NCBI GenBank assembly: GCA_041398825.1
Contig: JAWKTX010000001.1
Coordinates: 496,001 to 560,000, forward strand
DNA from: Planctomycetaceae bacterium
GTDB lineage: Bacteria; Planctomycetota; Planctomycetia; Planctomycetales; Planctomycetaceae
Direction: 5' to 3'
DNA length: 64,000 nucleotides
This document shows positions 18,030 to 26,504 of this stretch, piece after piece. Every line of letters starts with the position of its first letter. Positions within the stretch are counted from its first letter, which is position 1. The notes below the pieces were generated by a model. The model saw nothing but the letters and a program-made list of their open reading frames with translations, did no database searches and was not told where the DNA came from. The translations under genes were made by a program, and so were the position numbers.

Positions 18030-19355
18030 ATGGCATTTTCGTTTGCACCGGTCGTTTCGACAAGAACCGCACTCAGTCGCCGTCGTTTGCTCAGGGGCTT
18101 CGGAGCCGCTGCTATCGGGCTGCCTTTTCTGGAAGCGATGGTCCCGACGTTTGCTTCGGCTGCTGCGCGAGCTGCAGATGAAACCCGCACGCCGCCGAAG
18201 AGGTTCGTTGCAGCTTGTGCGACGCTGGGGTTTCACACACCGTTTCTTTTTCCGGAACAGACGGGCAAGGATTACCAGCTGACTCCCTATCTGGAGAAGC
18301 TGAAAGATCACCGGGAACATTTCACCGTACTTTCCGGATTGTCTCATCCCGAACAACAGGGGAACAACGGTCATGCATCTGAAATGACCTGGCTGACGTC
18401 AGCACAGCGACCGGGCCTCGCCGGCTTTCGCAATACGATCTCCGTGGATCAAATGATTGCGCAGGAGATTGGCATCAGGACTCGATTTCCATCTTTGGTG
18501 CTCTCCACCAGCGGCCGCTCGATGTCATGGACGTCCAGCGGCGTTGAAATTCCGGGGGAGACCAGTCCTTCACGTTTGTTCAAAATGTTGTTTATCGATG
18601 GCACAGAAAAGGAAGTGGCGGCAGAGCTTCGGCAGTTACGGCGAGGCCGCAGTATTCTGGACACCGTTCTTGGGGAAGCTCACAAACTGGAGGGGGAGCT
18701 TGGTCAAAGGGATCGTGACAAACTGGACGAATATCTGACCAGCGTGCGAGATCTGGAGTTTCGACTGCAGCAGTCCGAGGGGTGGGCAACGAAACCGAAG
18801 CCACCAGTGGATACTGCGCAGCCGAAGGATATTTCAGAGAAGAACGATGCCATCGGTCGGCAGAATTTGATGTATGACATGATTGCTCTGGCGCTGCAGA
18901 CCGATTCGACTCGAACGGTCACGTTTCAGTTGTCCGGCATGAATGCAGTGCCGGTGATCCCTGGCGTGAAGAATGACTGGCACAATTTGTCTCATCATGG
19001 CAAAGACCCGGACAAGATCGATGAGCTGAAGATTATTGAAGAAGCGGAATTCGAAGCGTTCAACAGGTTCCTCGGCCGACTGCGATCTGTGGATGAGAAT
19101 GGGCAGTCACTGCTGCATCACACAGCCGTGTTGTTTGGGTCCAACCTCGGCAACGCCAGTGCTCATGACTGGCATAATGTCCCCATTGTGGTTGCCGGGG
19201 GCAGTTTCCGTCATGCCGGTCATGTGGCCGGTGATCCGAAAGACAATACGCCGCTCGCGAACCTGTTGGTATCGATCACGCAGCACATGGGACTGGAAGT
19301 GGGTCGGTTTGGCAGCAGCACCGCGGAAAGTGTTTCGGGCTTCGAACTCTCCTGA
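18030..19355 (+). CDS. DUF1552 domain protein, Tat-exported
   Basis: 441 aa from the ATG at 18030, which has AAAGGA upstream; a GTG at 18000 in the same frame is the alternative. The N-terminus SRRRLLRGFGAAAIGLPFLE is a twin-arginine signal. The rest matches the planctomycete DUF1552 pattern: PPKRFVAACATLGFHTPFLF, then TVLSGLSHPEQQGNNGHAS and, near the end, SLLHHTAVLFGSNLGNAS and HDWHNVPIVVAGG. The family usually sits beside cytochrome-c/DUF1592 genes; here its neighbours are a sulfatase and nhaA instead. Biochemical function is unknown. Confidence 0.9.
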   Translation: MAFSFAPVVSTRTALSRRRLLRGFGAAAIGLPFLEAMVPTFASAAARAADETRTPPKRFVAACATLGFHTPFLFPEQTGKDYQLTPYLEKLKDHREHFTVLSGLSHPEQQGNNGHASEMTWLTSAQRPGLAGFRNTISVDQMIAQEIGIRTRFPSLVLSTSGRSMSWTSSGVEIPGETSPSRLFKMLFIDGTEKEVAAELRQLRRGRSILDTVLGEAHKLEGELGQRDRDKLDEYLTSVRDLEFRLQQSEGWATKPKPPVDTAQPKDISEKNDAIGRQNLMYDMIALALQTDSTRTVTFQLSGMNAVPVIPGVKNDWHNLSHHGKDPDKIDELKIIEEAEFEAFNRFLGRLRSVDENGQSLLHHTAVLFGSNLGNASAHDWHNVPIVVAGGSFRHAGHVAGDPKDNTPLANLLVSITQHMGLEVGRFGSSTAESVSGFELS

Positions 19356-19819
19356 AGCGGGACGCTTTGGAACGTGGATCCAGGCAGAAATTGCCCGGAA
19401 CGAGTGGCCGGGCGATTTTCCTGTGAGTTGTAAACTTCAGCTTCCGGCACAGACATTGCATAGATTTCCTCCTGAAACTTTGTATCCCGGCAGCGAGGAA
19501 ACTGGTGATCAGGATGCGATGCTCGCGAAAGTGAAACGGACTCTTGCGGGTGAAGCCATCCTGCGTGAGCAGGAAATGGAAGGGTTTTCCTGACGTCTCG
19601 GCAGGAATATGACGAACGACTGACAGAGTCGTCATGCTTTTCCAGGATTGTCTGTTTTACCGATGAATGCGCTGCAGAACGCGGACTGAAAATTCGATGA
19701 CGCCGCCCGTTGGGCGTTTGGTCACGCGCTATGGGAAATGCTTTGCGCGAACGGTTGTTGTTCGAGCTAGTGTTTCAGTCAATGCTTTCAATCTTCGGCC
19801 AGACAGTGAGAATCGGGTT
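19356..19819. other. Gap between DUF1552 and nhaA
   Basis: 464 bp. Open frames crossing it are continuations or shadows. Apart from the hairpin listed separately, no feature was seen. The nhaA promoter is presumably near the right edge. Confidence 0.4.
19609..19635 (+). terminator. Hairpin downstream of DUF1552 gene
   Basis: ATGACGA (19609-19615) pairs with TCGTCAT (19629-19635). An alternative inner stem, CGACT/AGTCG, is also perfect. A short T-run follows (GCTTTTCC). It is weak as an intrinsic terminator. Confidence 0.35.
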
Positions 19820-21262
19820 ATGCGTAAAGTTGTTCAGCGGCTTCAGGAATTCAGTATCCCTCTGATTGCAGGGGTCATCATGGCAATGCTGTGGGCCAAC
19901 GTATCGCCTGACAGCTACCACAATCTTGTGCACACACCTGTCCACAGGATTGGAACGATCTTCGATCATCAGGCGGGCCATGAGCCCGATCATTCGGTCG
20001 CAGAGACAGATGGCCCGGGCCTTGACGCGGGGCACGAGTCTGAAGCGGTGAAGACGTCCGATGAAACGTCTGCTGCAGCCCACGGCTGGGATCATTATCT
20101 GACTTTGCATTTTCTGATCAACGACATTTTCATGGCGTTGTTCTTCGGAATTGCGGCGAAGGAAATTACGGAAGCATGTCTGCCGAACGGGGCGTTGAAT
20201 CCTGTCCGCAAGGCGGTCAATCCGCTGTTCGGGACGGTCGGCGGCGTCGTCGGACCGATCGGTGTGTTTCTGCTCCTGAATCTGGCGTTCGGTAAAACCG
20301 AGTGGCAGCGCGGCTGGGGGATTCCAACAGCGACCGATATTGCGCTGGCATGGCTGGTGATCAAGTTGTTGTTTGGAGCTCGTCATCCTTCGGTCAGTTT
20401 TCTGCTGCTACTGGCCGTCGCTGACGATGCGATTGGTCTGGGCATCATCGCCTTCGGCTACCCCGATCCGGCTCACCCGACGGAATGGATGAATCTGCTC
20501 TGGTGTGTGCCAGGCATGGCGCTTGCATTCGGTCTTCGCAAGGCAAAAGTCCACAACTGGGTGCCGTACATTTTTGGTGGTGGCGTTCTGACCTGGTGGG
20601 GCCTTTACAGTGCTCATCTGCATCCGGCGCTGGCTCTCGTCTTCATTGTTCCATTTCTGCCCGGACCAAAGAAAGACCTTGGTTTGTTCGTCGATGATGA
20701 GAACACCGATCATCATTCACACAGCCCGCTGGAAAACTTCGAACACAGCCTGAAATTGTTTGTGGATCTGGGGCTGTTTTTCTTTGCCCTGGTGAATGCC
20801 GGGGTTTCCTTCGGGGAAGTCAGCGGCCTGAGCTGGATCATCATGTTGTCTCTGGTTGCCGGGAAGATGATTGGCATCACGCTGTTTTCTTCGGTCGCTC
20901 AGGTGATCGGTTTTCCTCTGCCCGCCGGCATGTCGCATCGACATCTGATCGTTACGAGTTCAGTTGCAGGCCTGGGATTGACCGTTGCCCTGTTTGTTTG
21001 CGGGCAGGCGTTCACTGATCCTGCTCTGATGGGTGCGGCAAAGATGGGCGCGGTGTTTTCGGTATTTTCAGCCGTGGTTGCCCTGGTTGCAAAAGTCGGG
21101 TTGGGAGTTCGTGGTGACACGAACGACAGTGTGGCTGAATCGGCAGACCCAAAGGCGACACAATTGCTGGAAGAGATTCAGGAACTGGAGAAAGAAGTCA
21201 AGGGATCTGCCGGGGATGGAAGCGACTCCGCCGCATCTTTCCCGGCCACCACGGCCCGCTAG
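19820..21262 (+). CDS. nhaA: Na+/H+ antiporter NhaA
   Basis: 480 aa from the ATG at 19820 (MRKVVQRLQEFSIPL). The frame is open upstream to 19667, but that portion has no family resemblance. The protein exchanges sodium for protons across the inner membrane. Family motifs are PTATDIALAW and LLLLAVADDAIGLGIIAF, where the Asp pair is the transport site. The E. coli protein is about 390 aa; here the excess lies in a His/Asp/Glu-rich loop after the first TM segment (about residues 44-92, with FDHQAGHEPDHSVAE) and in an acidic C-terminal tail. The loop could act as a pH or cation sensor, which is speculation. Monocistronic, ending in a terminator. Confidence 0.93.
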   Translation: MRKVVQRLQEFSIPLIAGVIMAMLWANVSPDSYHNLVHTPVHRIGTIFDHQAGHEPDHSVAETDGPGLDAGHESEAVKTSDETSAAAHGWDHYLTLHFLINDIFMALFFGIAAKEITEACLPNGALNPVRKAVNPLFGTVGGVVGPIGVFLLLNLAFGKTEWQRGWGIPTATDIALAWLVIKLLFGARHPSVSFLLLLAVADDAIGLGIIAFGYPDPAHPTEWMNLLWCVPGMALAFGLRKAKVHNWVPYIFGGGVLTWWGLYSAHLHPALALVFIVPFLPGPKKDLGLFVDDENTDHHSHSPLENFEHSLKLFVDLGLFFFALVNAGVSFGEVSGLSWIIMLSLVAGKMIGITLFSSVAQVIGFPLPAGMSHRHLIVTSSVAGLGLTVALFVCGQAFTDPALMGAAKMGAVFSVFSAVVALVAKVGLGVRGDTNDSVAESADPKATQLLEEIQELEKEVKGSAGDGSDSAASFPATTAR

Positions 21263-21306
21263 AGCCAAATTCGTGTTCTGTTTTCAGACGTGAATTGAAA
21301 CTGCTG

Positions 21307-21339
21307 AAGCCCGGTCGATATCGATCGGGCTTATTTTTT
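21307..21339 (+). terminator. Rho-independent terminator of nhaA
   Basis: A 13-bp inverted repeat (AAGCCCGGTCGAT / ATCGATCGGGCTT, one G-T pair) with almost no spacer is followed by TTATTTTTT. It lies 45 bp after the nhaA stop codon. Confidence 0.85.
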
Positions 21340-21756
21340 CGCTCGAGAGCGGTCACATCGATCAGGATCTTGCCTCACGATGCTGGACGATTGCTTCAGG
21401 AATTCGGAAGTTCGGCCCGTAGCGCCGGGTGCGGGAAGCGTGGGGACCGATGGCGGATGAGACCGCTGCGGCCGTGCCTGATTTTTGTGATGACTGTTTA
21501 GAAATGCGTTCGGCTGCGCTGGGTTTGGTGAACCGCGGGGTTCGCGGGAAGTGAGTTTGTGTTGTCGCAGTGGGCGAGCCTCTGTATCCCATCCGTTCCA
21601 ACCCTTCGTTCGGCTCGGGTATTGAAGGTTGAATTCGTTGACATATGAGTAGGTGGGTGTCATCCTTCGAAGGTCCGACCCATCTGCCGGCTGTTTCAGG
21701 CTGGGATCCTGTCATCCATTGTCACTCGTTACACGGCACCTTCGCCGGGGTTTTTA
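21340..21756. other. Gap before the ExbB/ExbD-kinase operon
   Basis: 417 bp without a credible gene. It must contain the promoter of the eight-gene operon that starts at 21757. No clear -35/-10 or operator palindrome was found by eye. Confidence 0.4.
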
Positions 21757-22674
21757 ATGGCTACCGTTTCACCGCCACCGAAGCGATCTGGTAAGTCGCA
21801 CGCGACTCACTTGCCGCAGACCAAAGTTACGCGATACGACATTACGACGGCAATGCTGATTGCTTGTCTGGGCATGCTTGTGATGGCCGTGATTACACTG
21901 ATCGCGATCTGGCTTGCAAACATGATTCCCACGAAGGTCACGCTGGCCCCGATGATGACGCCTGGCGATGGTGGGTATGAAGATGGTGAAGAGAATGCGA
22001 CTCCGGATGTTGAGTCGCCGGAAGATCCAACCGACGATCCTTCTGTCTCCAATGATCAGTCAAACGTGACCGAGCTTATGGAAATCACAGACCCTGTCAT
22101 GGAAGCGGCTGATTCGGCTGCTGCACTGGTAGAACCGACGTCGTTCACTGACCCGAACAATTCGGGTAACCCAGGAAGTGCTGAGGGGACTGGAGGACGT
22201 CCGCTTGGAAGCGGTGGTCCCGGACGAGGGGGGGCGAAGCGTGAACAGCGTTGGTTTGTGCAGTTCGCTGAAAAAGGAGATCTGAAGAGTTACGCACGCC
22301 AGCTGGACTTCTTCAAAATCGAGTTGGGAGCGATGTTCGCGGCACAGCAGAAGCTGTACTACATGTCGAACGTCAGCAGTGATCGTCCGACGATTCGTGA
22401 AGTGTCGACCGGCGACAACGAAAAGCGGCTGTTCATGAACTGGGAAGGTGGTGAGCGAAAGAAAGCCGATGAAGAGCTCTTTCAGAAGGCAGGAATCGAT
22501 GCAACACAGGCTGCCATCCTTCACTTTTATCCCACTGAACTTGAGCAGCAGCTGGCTCAACTGGAGTTGTCGTTTGCCGGACGCCCGGCAGAACAGATTC
22601 GTCGGACCTACTTTGAAGTTCAGCGATCCGGAAGCGGTTATGCGTTCAAAGTGACTGATCAGAAATTGAAGTAG
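21757..22674 (+). CDS. TonB/TolA-like one-TM envelope protein (paralogue 1)
   Basis: 305 aa. A short basic cytosolic tail is followed by one TM segment (about residues 30-55, MLIACLGMLVMAVITLIAIW). Next comes an acidic, Pro/Gly-rich linker (60-165, with GNPGSAEGTGG) and a globular C-terminal domain (165-305). This is the topology of TonB and TolA, the partners of ExbBD and TolQR. The C-terminal domain is shared with the next gene (RW-x-V-x-F near its start, IELGA, HFYP-x-ELE-x-QLA, ELSFAGR, V-x-DQKL at the end). ExbB and two ExbD genes follow in the same operon. Its role as energy-transducing arm is inferred from topology and context; no TonB family motif was recognised. Confidence 0.75.
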   Translation: MATVSPPPKRSGKSHATHLPQTKVTRYDITTAMLIACLGMLVMAVITLIAIWLANMIPTKVTLAPMMTPGDGGYEDGEENATPDVESPEDPTDDPSVSNDQSNVTELMEITDPVMEAADSAAALVEPTSFTDPNNSGNPGSAEGTGGRPLGSGGPGRGGAKREQRWFVQFAEKGDLKSYARQLDFFKIELGAMFAAQQKLYYMSNVSSDRPTIREVSTGDNEKRLFMNWEGGERKKADEELFQKAGIDATQAAILHFYPTELEQQLAQLELSFAGRPAEQIRRTYFEVQRSGSGYAFKVTDQKLK

Positions 22675-22725
22675 TCCGTGTCTGAGGCAGGATCGCTTGT
22701 CAGGCATCCTGAGTTGGGAGAATCA

Positions 22726-23634
22726 ATGCTTACAGATTCACTGCCCATTCCCGCACTTCGGGTTCAGGCATCCCTGTCTACGCGGCGGATTGCTCCGCTC
22801 CAGCGTCATGATCATGCTGTTGCCGGACTGATGGCCATTGCCCTGTTGTTGATAGCGTCTTTGTGTGCCATGATTGCTGTTTGGGCTGCATCAGGCCCTG
22901 CAGAAGGCAATTCGAATGATCGACCGTCAAATCCGGTCGGCCAGGTACTGTTCGAATCCGAATCAGACGGTGCTACGGCATCCATCGAAGGGTTCGAGAT
23001 CCTGTCTCCGGACGGGCCGATATCGTTTGATGATTCTGTGGTTGCCATTGAATCTGTGTTCGCCGCACCGTCCAGTGAGTGGCTTTTGGTTGACGAAGTG
23101 TTTGTTTCGGCTGGTGTGACGGAAAAGCCTGCTGGTGGTGTCGATGGCGTTCAGGGAGGCCTGGGTTCTGCGATTGGCTTTGCGCGATCGAGGGATTCGG
23201 CAGCTGCTCAGAGATGGTCGGTTCGATTCCCGGATCTCACTGATATGGATGTCTACGTTCAGCTTCTGGACGATTTCGGTATTGAGCTGGGGGCAAAGAC
23301 GAAATCCGGTGATCCCGTTTTCATTTCGCACCTGAGCAGCGTGAATCCGAAAGTTCGCCGCACGCCTGATTCAGGGGAAGCGAATCGACTGTGTTTTTCG
23401 TGGTCAGGGGATGATCGACGGCAGGCCGATCTGGACCTGTTTGAGAAGTTCGGTCTGGATGTGATCGGTGACACAATCGTTCATTTCTATCCGCCGGAAC
23501 TGGAGTCGCAGTTAGCCGAATTAGAATTGAGTTTTGCGGGCCGGACTCCGGACGAGATTCGAAGTACGGTCTTTGAAGTTTGTCCTCACGGAAATGGGTT
23601 TGTCTTCCGTGTCGTAGATCAGAAATTACGTTAG
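22726..23634 (+). CDS. TonB/TolA-like one-TM envelope protein (paralogue 2)
   Basis: 302 aa from the ATG at 22726, which has GGGAG just upstream; a GTG at 22678 is in frame but lacks a good site. The layout is the same as in the preceding gene: TM at about 31-55 (GLMAIALLLIASLCAMIAVW), an acidic linker, and a C-terminal domain beginning RWSVRFPDLTDM and ending in FRVVDQKLR. The C-terminal domains of the two proteins are clearly homologous while linkers and N-termini differ, so this is an old tandem duplication. They may form a heterodimer, or bind different outer partners. Confidence 0.75.
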   Translation: MLTDSLPIPALRVQASLSTRRIAPLQRHDHAVAGLMAIALLLIASLCAMIAVWAASGPAEGNSNDRPSNPVGQVLFESESDGATASIEGFEILSPDGPISFDDSVVAIESVFAAPSSEWLLVDEVFVSAGVTEKPAGGVDGVQGGLGSAIGFARSRDSAAAQRWSVRFPDLTDMDVYVQLLDDFGIELGAKTKSGDPVFISHLSSVNPKVRRTPDSGEANRLCFSWSGDDRRQADLDLFEKFGLDVIGDTIVHFYPPELESQLAELELSFAGRTPDEIRSTVFEVCPHGNGFVFRVVDQKLR

Positions 23635-23686
23635 TATCTGCCCTCGGATTGTTTTTGAGTCAAAAGAATCAGGATCTGAAGTTCTT

Positions 23687-24388
23687 ATGCAGACCAGCTT
23701 ACTGTCGTTTGATCGGATTGTTCCGCTGGCCAAGATGGATATCGGGCCCATCCTTACGTTCCTGGAGAACTTCATTTGGGTGGGTATGGCCGGTTCAGCT
23801 GGTTTTGGCCTTTACTGCGTGATACTGCTGATGCGGCGCGTCGGTCAGAAGCGTTTCCCGAGTGCTGCTGCAGAGCAGGCGTTTCTGGAAGATGTGGGAG
23901 ATCAGCTGGAACAGGGTAATTTCGAAGGAGTGCAGCAGATTTGTGACACACCGGAACTCTGGGCGCGCGCAGTTCCTCAATTGATCCAGATCGCGGTGTT
24001 GAATCGTGACCTGCCGATCAAGAAGGTCCGCCAGTTGATGGGAGAGCGGTTTGAACGTGATGTTCTGGCAAGTATGGAGCAGATGGCATTCTGGGTGGCG
24101 ACGGTTGTCAAGACTGCTCCGATGCTTGGGCTGCTTGGTACCGTCGTCGGGATGATCAACGCGTTCGGCAAGATTGCGGGAGCGAAGGATTCGGGGATCG
24201 AGCCAAGTGCATTGGCGGGAGACATCAGCTTCGCCCTTTTCACCACGGCTGCAGGCCTGGCGATTGCTATTCCTCTGGTGGTCCTGGGAGCCGCTGCATC
24301 CGTCCGTATGACAAAGCTGCAGGACACGGTTCAGGAAAGTCTGGGTGTGTTCCTTGACGATCTCGAGGCGGCTCAGGCGCGTCGGTGA
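23687..24388 (+). CDS. MotA/TolQ/ExbB proton channel family protein
   Basis: 233 aa with three TM segments, as in ExbB and TolQ: about 23-52, 132-160 (APMLGLLGTVVGMINAF) and 173-208 (LAGDISFALFTTAAGLAIAI). The GLLGTVVGM and ALFTTAAGL motifs are the family signature. With ExbD-type partners it forms a membrane motor that uses proton flow to drive periplasmic work. It follows the TonB/TolA-like genes by 52 bp and precedes exbD by 67 bp. The specific cargo is not known. Confidence 0.93.
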   Translation: MQTSLLSFDRIVPLAKMDIGPILTFLENFIWVGMAGSAGFGLYCVILLMRRVGQKRFPSAAAEQAFLEDVGDQLEQGNFEGVQQICDTPELWARAVPQLIQIAVLNRDLPIKKVRQLMGERFERDVLASMEQMAFWVATVVKTAPMLGLLGTVVGMINAFGKIAGAKDSGIEPSALAGDISFALFTTAAGLAIAIPLVVLGAAASVRMTKLQDTVQESLGVFLDDLEAAQARR

Positions 24389-24455
24389 TTTGTATTCCGA
24401 CAACCTTTCGTGTCGTTGTTTTCGGGTCTTGTGGCTTTCAGGTTGAGGTGTTGTT

Positions 24456-24887
24456 GTGTTTGATGACGACAGCGGGTTCAAGAAGAAAAAGAAGGTTGCC
24501 GAAGGCGAGCTCGACATCACCCCGATGATCGACGTGACGTTTCTGCTTCTGATTTTCTTCATGGTCACCTCAACGATGCAGGCCACGCCCGATCGTGACA
24601 TCCCCCCTGCACTTTCCGGGTTGTCAGAGAATCCTTCTGCCATGCTGGAGCTTGTCATCAGCCCGCCGTTGACGGCCGGTGGTGAGCCCGAAATTATGCT
24701 GGAAGGCCGGAAAATGAATATCGAAGAGCTGAAAGTGGCGATCGCCCAGGAGGCATCCGTGAAAGAAGCGGAGATCATGGTGATGGCAGAACGAGAAGTT
24801 CCGAATGGTATGATTGGTGATGTCGAATCTGCGCTGGCTGAGATTGAGAACGTCACGTATCACTTTGCCGTGCAGGACAGAAAGTAG
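24456..24887 (+). CDS. ExbD/TolR family protein
   Basis: 143 aa from a GTG with GAGGTG upstream. A basic cytosolic tail (FKKKKKVAEGELD) leads into ITPMIDVTFLLLIFFMVTST, the ExbD/TolR TM segment. Asp26 matches the essential proton-carrying Asp of ExbD. The periplasmic domain (about 50-143) is the usual size. It pairs with the ExbB-type protein upstream. A second ExbD domain is encoded by the next gene. Confidence 0.93.
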   Translation: MFDDDSGFKKKKKVAEGELDITPMIDVTFLLLIFFMVTSTMQATPDRDIPPALSGLSENPSAMLELVISPPLTAGGEPEIMLEGRKMNIEELKVAIAQEASVKEAEIMVMAEREVPNGMIGDVESALAEIENVTYHFAVQDRK

Positions 24888-24895
24888 GCGTATTC

Positions 24896-26410
24896 GTGAG
24901 CGATCTAACGGATAAAACTCTGGGAGAGTTTCATCTGCTGCGTCATCTGGGCAGCGGCGGGATGGCTGACGTTTATCTGGCAGAACAGACATCCCTGCAA
25001 CGCTACGTTGCCGTCAAGGTGATGAAGCCGAAGATGATGGCTTTGTCGGGGGAAAAGATGGTCGATCGCTTCAAGCAGGAAGCGATGATGGCGGCCGGGT
25101 TGAATCATCCCAACATCGTGCAGGTCTACACCATTGGGCAGGAAGAGGATCTGCATTACATCGCTCAGGAACTTGTGCAGGGAAAGACTCTGGCTGCCAT
25201 ACTTCAGTCCAAGGGTCGTCCGGATCTGTCCTCTGCTTTTCATGTCATGCGCCAGGTGACATCCGCTTTGAAAGCAGCGGGGCAGGCAGGCATCGTTCAT
25301 CGCGATATCAAGCCGGAAAATATTCTGGTGACCAAAAAGGGAGAAGTGAAAGTTGCTGACTTCGGTCTTGCGCAACTGCACGATCCGGACGAGGAAGGTA
25401 AGCCCGTTCGTGAGGGCACCACGATGGGGACGCCGCTGTACATGAGTCCCGAACAAGTTGGCGGTAAGGAGCTGGATCCGCGGTCTGACGTTTATTCGCT
25501 GGGAGTGACTTTTTATGAGTTGCTGTCAGGCCAGACCCCGTTTTCAGGCAAGACTCCTATGGAGATTGCCGTTCAGCATCTGAACACGGCCCCTCCTCCG
25601 CTGAAGGAGAAGGTGGCCTCACTGCCGGACATTCTTTGCCGCATGGTGCATCGGATGATGGCCAAGAGACGCTCACTGCGATATCAGTCAGCGGGTGAAG
25701 TGCTGGAAGATTTAAAGAAGTTGATTACAGCTCACAAACAGGGACGTTCGCTGGATCTGGTTAAACTGCCTCGGTTGGATGAACTGGATCGTCTGGCGGA
25801 TGAAGAAAAGGCTCGTTCTGGTGCTCCGGTTGCCCGGGCTGCCGATACCTTTGAAATCAGGGGCAAGGGTTCGTCAGCCGCGACGAAAGCGATCTCAGCA
25901 ACTCCGATTGTTGAAGCTGTGGAGGTGGTCGCTGAAGAGAACCCTGTTCGCCGATTGCCGTCGTGGGACGATGAGGAAGACGAATACCAGCCGCGAAAGG
26001 CGACCACAGAGTTTGAAGAAATGGATCTCACTCCCATGGTGGATGTGACGTTCCTGTTGCTGATTTTCTTCATGATTACAGCATCTTTCAGCATGCAGAA
26101 ATGTTTTGATGTTCCCCCCGCCAAGAATCAGGAAGGTGCGTCCGTAAACCCAACGATTGAGCCGCCGACAACAGGAGCGGTCAAGGTGGAGGTGTATCCT
26201 GACAATGTGATGTATGTGGAAGGCAAGAAGGCGACCAACTACGAAGAAGTGCTGGCTCTGCTTGAGCAGGAAAAAGGGAATGCGGCCGGCGTGACCGACC
26301 TCGAACTGGTTCTCGACCCGGAATCCATTCATGAAATGCGGATTATTGTAATTGATGCCGCGACTCAGGCCGGATTTCAGAGAATCAACAACAAGATGCA
26401 GCCTTTGTAG
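24896..26410 (+). CDS. Ser/Thr protein kinase fused to an ExbD/TolR domain
   Basis: 504 aa, GTG start 8 bp after the exbD stop. Residues 10-270 are a full Hanks kinase: GSGGMADVY at 19-27, Lys41, HRD at 135-137, Asn142, DFG at 155-157 and MSPEQ at 183-187; all catalytic residues are present. Residues 270-372 are a charged linker. Residues 376-504 are a complete ExbD domain: DLTPMVDVTFLLLIFFMITA, with Asp383 as the proton-site Asp, then a periplasmic domain. The kinase is thus cytosolic and hard-wired to the motor stator. One continuous frame covers both halves with no sign of a join artefact. It could phosphorylate the cytosolic tails of the motor or report periplasmic state inward. This architecture is not one I know from described Exb or Tol systems. 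Confidence 0.92.
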   Translation: MSDLTDKTLGEFHLLRHLGSGGMADVYLAEQTSLQRYVAVKVMKPKMMALSGEKMVDRFKQEAMMAAGLNHPNIVQVYTIGQEEDLHYIAQELVQGKTLAAILQSKGRPDLSSAFHVMRQVTSALKAAGQAGIVHRDIKPENILVTKKGEVKVADFGLAQLHDPDEEGKPVREGTTMGTPLYMSPEQVGGKELDPRSDVYSLGVTFYELLSGQTPFSGKTPMEIAVQHLNTAPPPLKEKVASLPDILCRMVHRMMAKRRSLRYQSAGEVLEDLKKLITAHKQGRSLDLVKLPRLDELDRLADEEKARSGAPVARAADTFEIRGKGSSAATKAISATPIVEAVEVVAEENPVRRLPSWDDEEDEYQPRKATTEFEEMDLTPMVDVTFLLLIFFMITASFSMQKCFDVPPAKNQEGASVNPTIEPPTTGAVKVEVYPDNVMYVEGKKATNYEEVLALLEQEKGNAAGVTDLELVLDPESIHEMRIIVIDAATQAGFQRINNKMQPL

Positions 26411-26504
26411 GGCTGAGTTGAATTTTACGAACGTGAGTTTTTGAGCAGCGAAGCTCCGGGTTTCAGACTCGTGCAGCTTTCGTGGAACCGGATGGAAGCA
26501 GCAA

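Noticed and set aside
21362..21715. 117-codon minus-strand frame before the motor operon
   Set aside because: Polar low-complexity text without ribosome site; it overlaps another open frame of similar quality.
23795..24856. 353-codon minus-strand frame opposite exbB/exbD
   Set aside because: It is antisense to two genes with clear family signatures.
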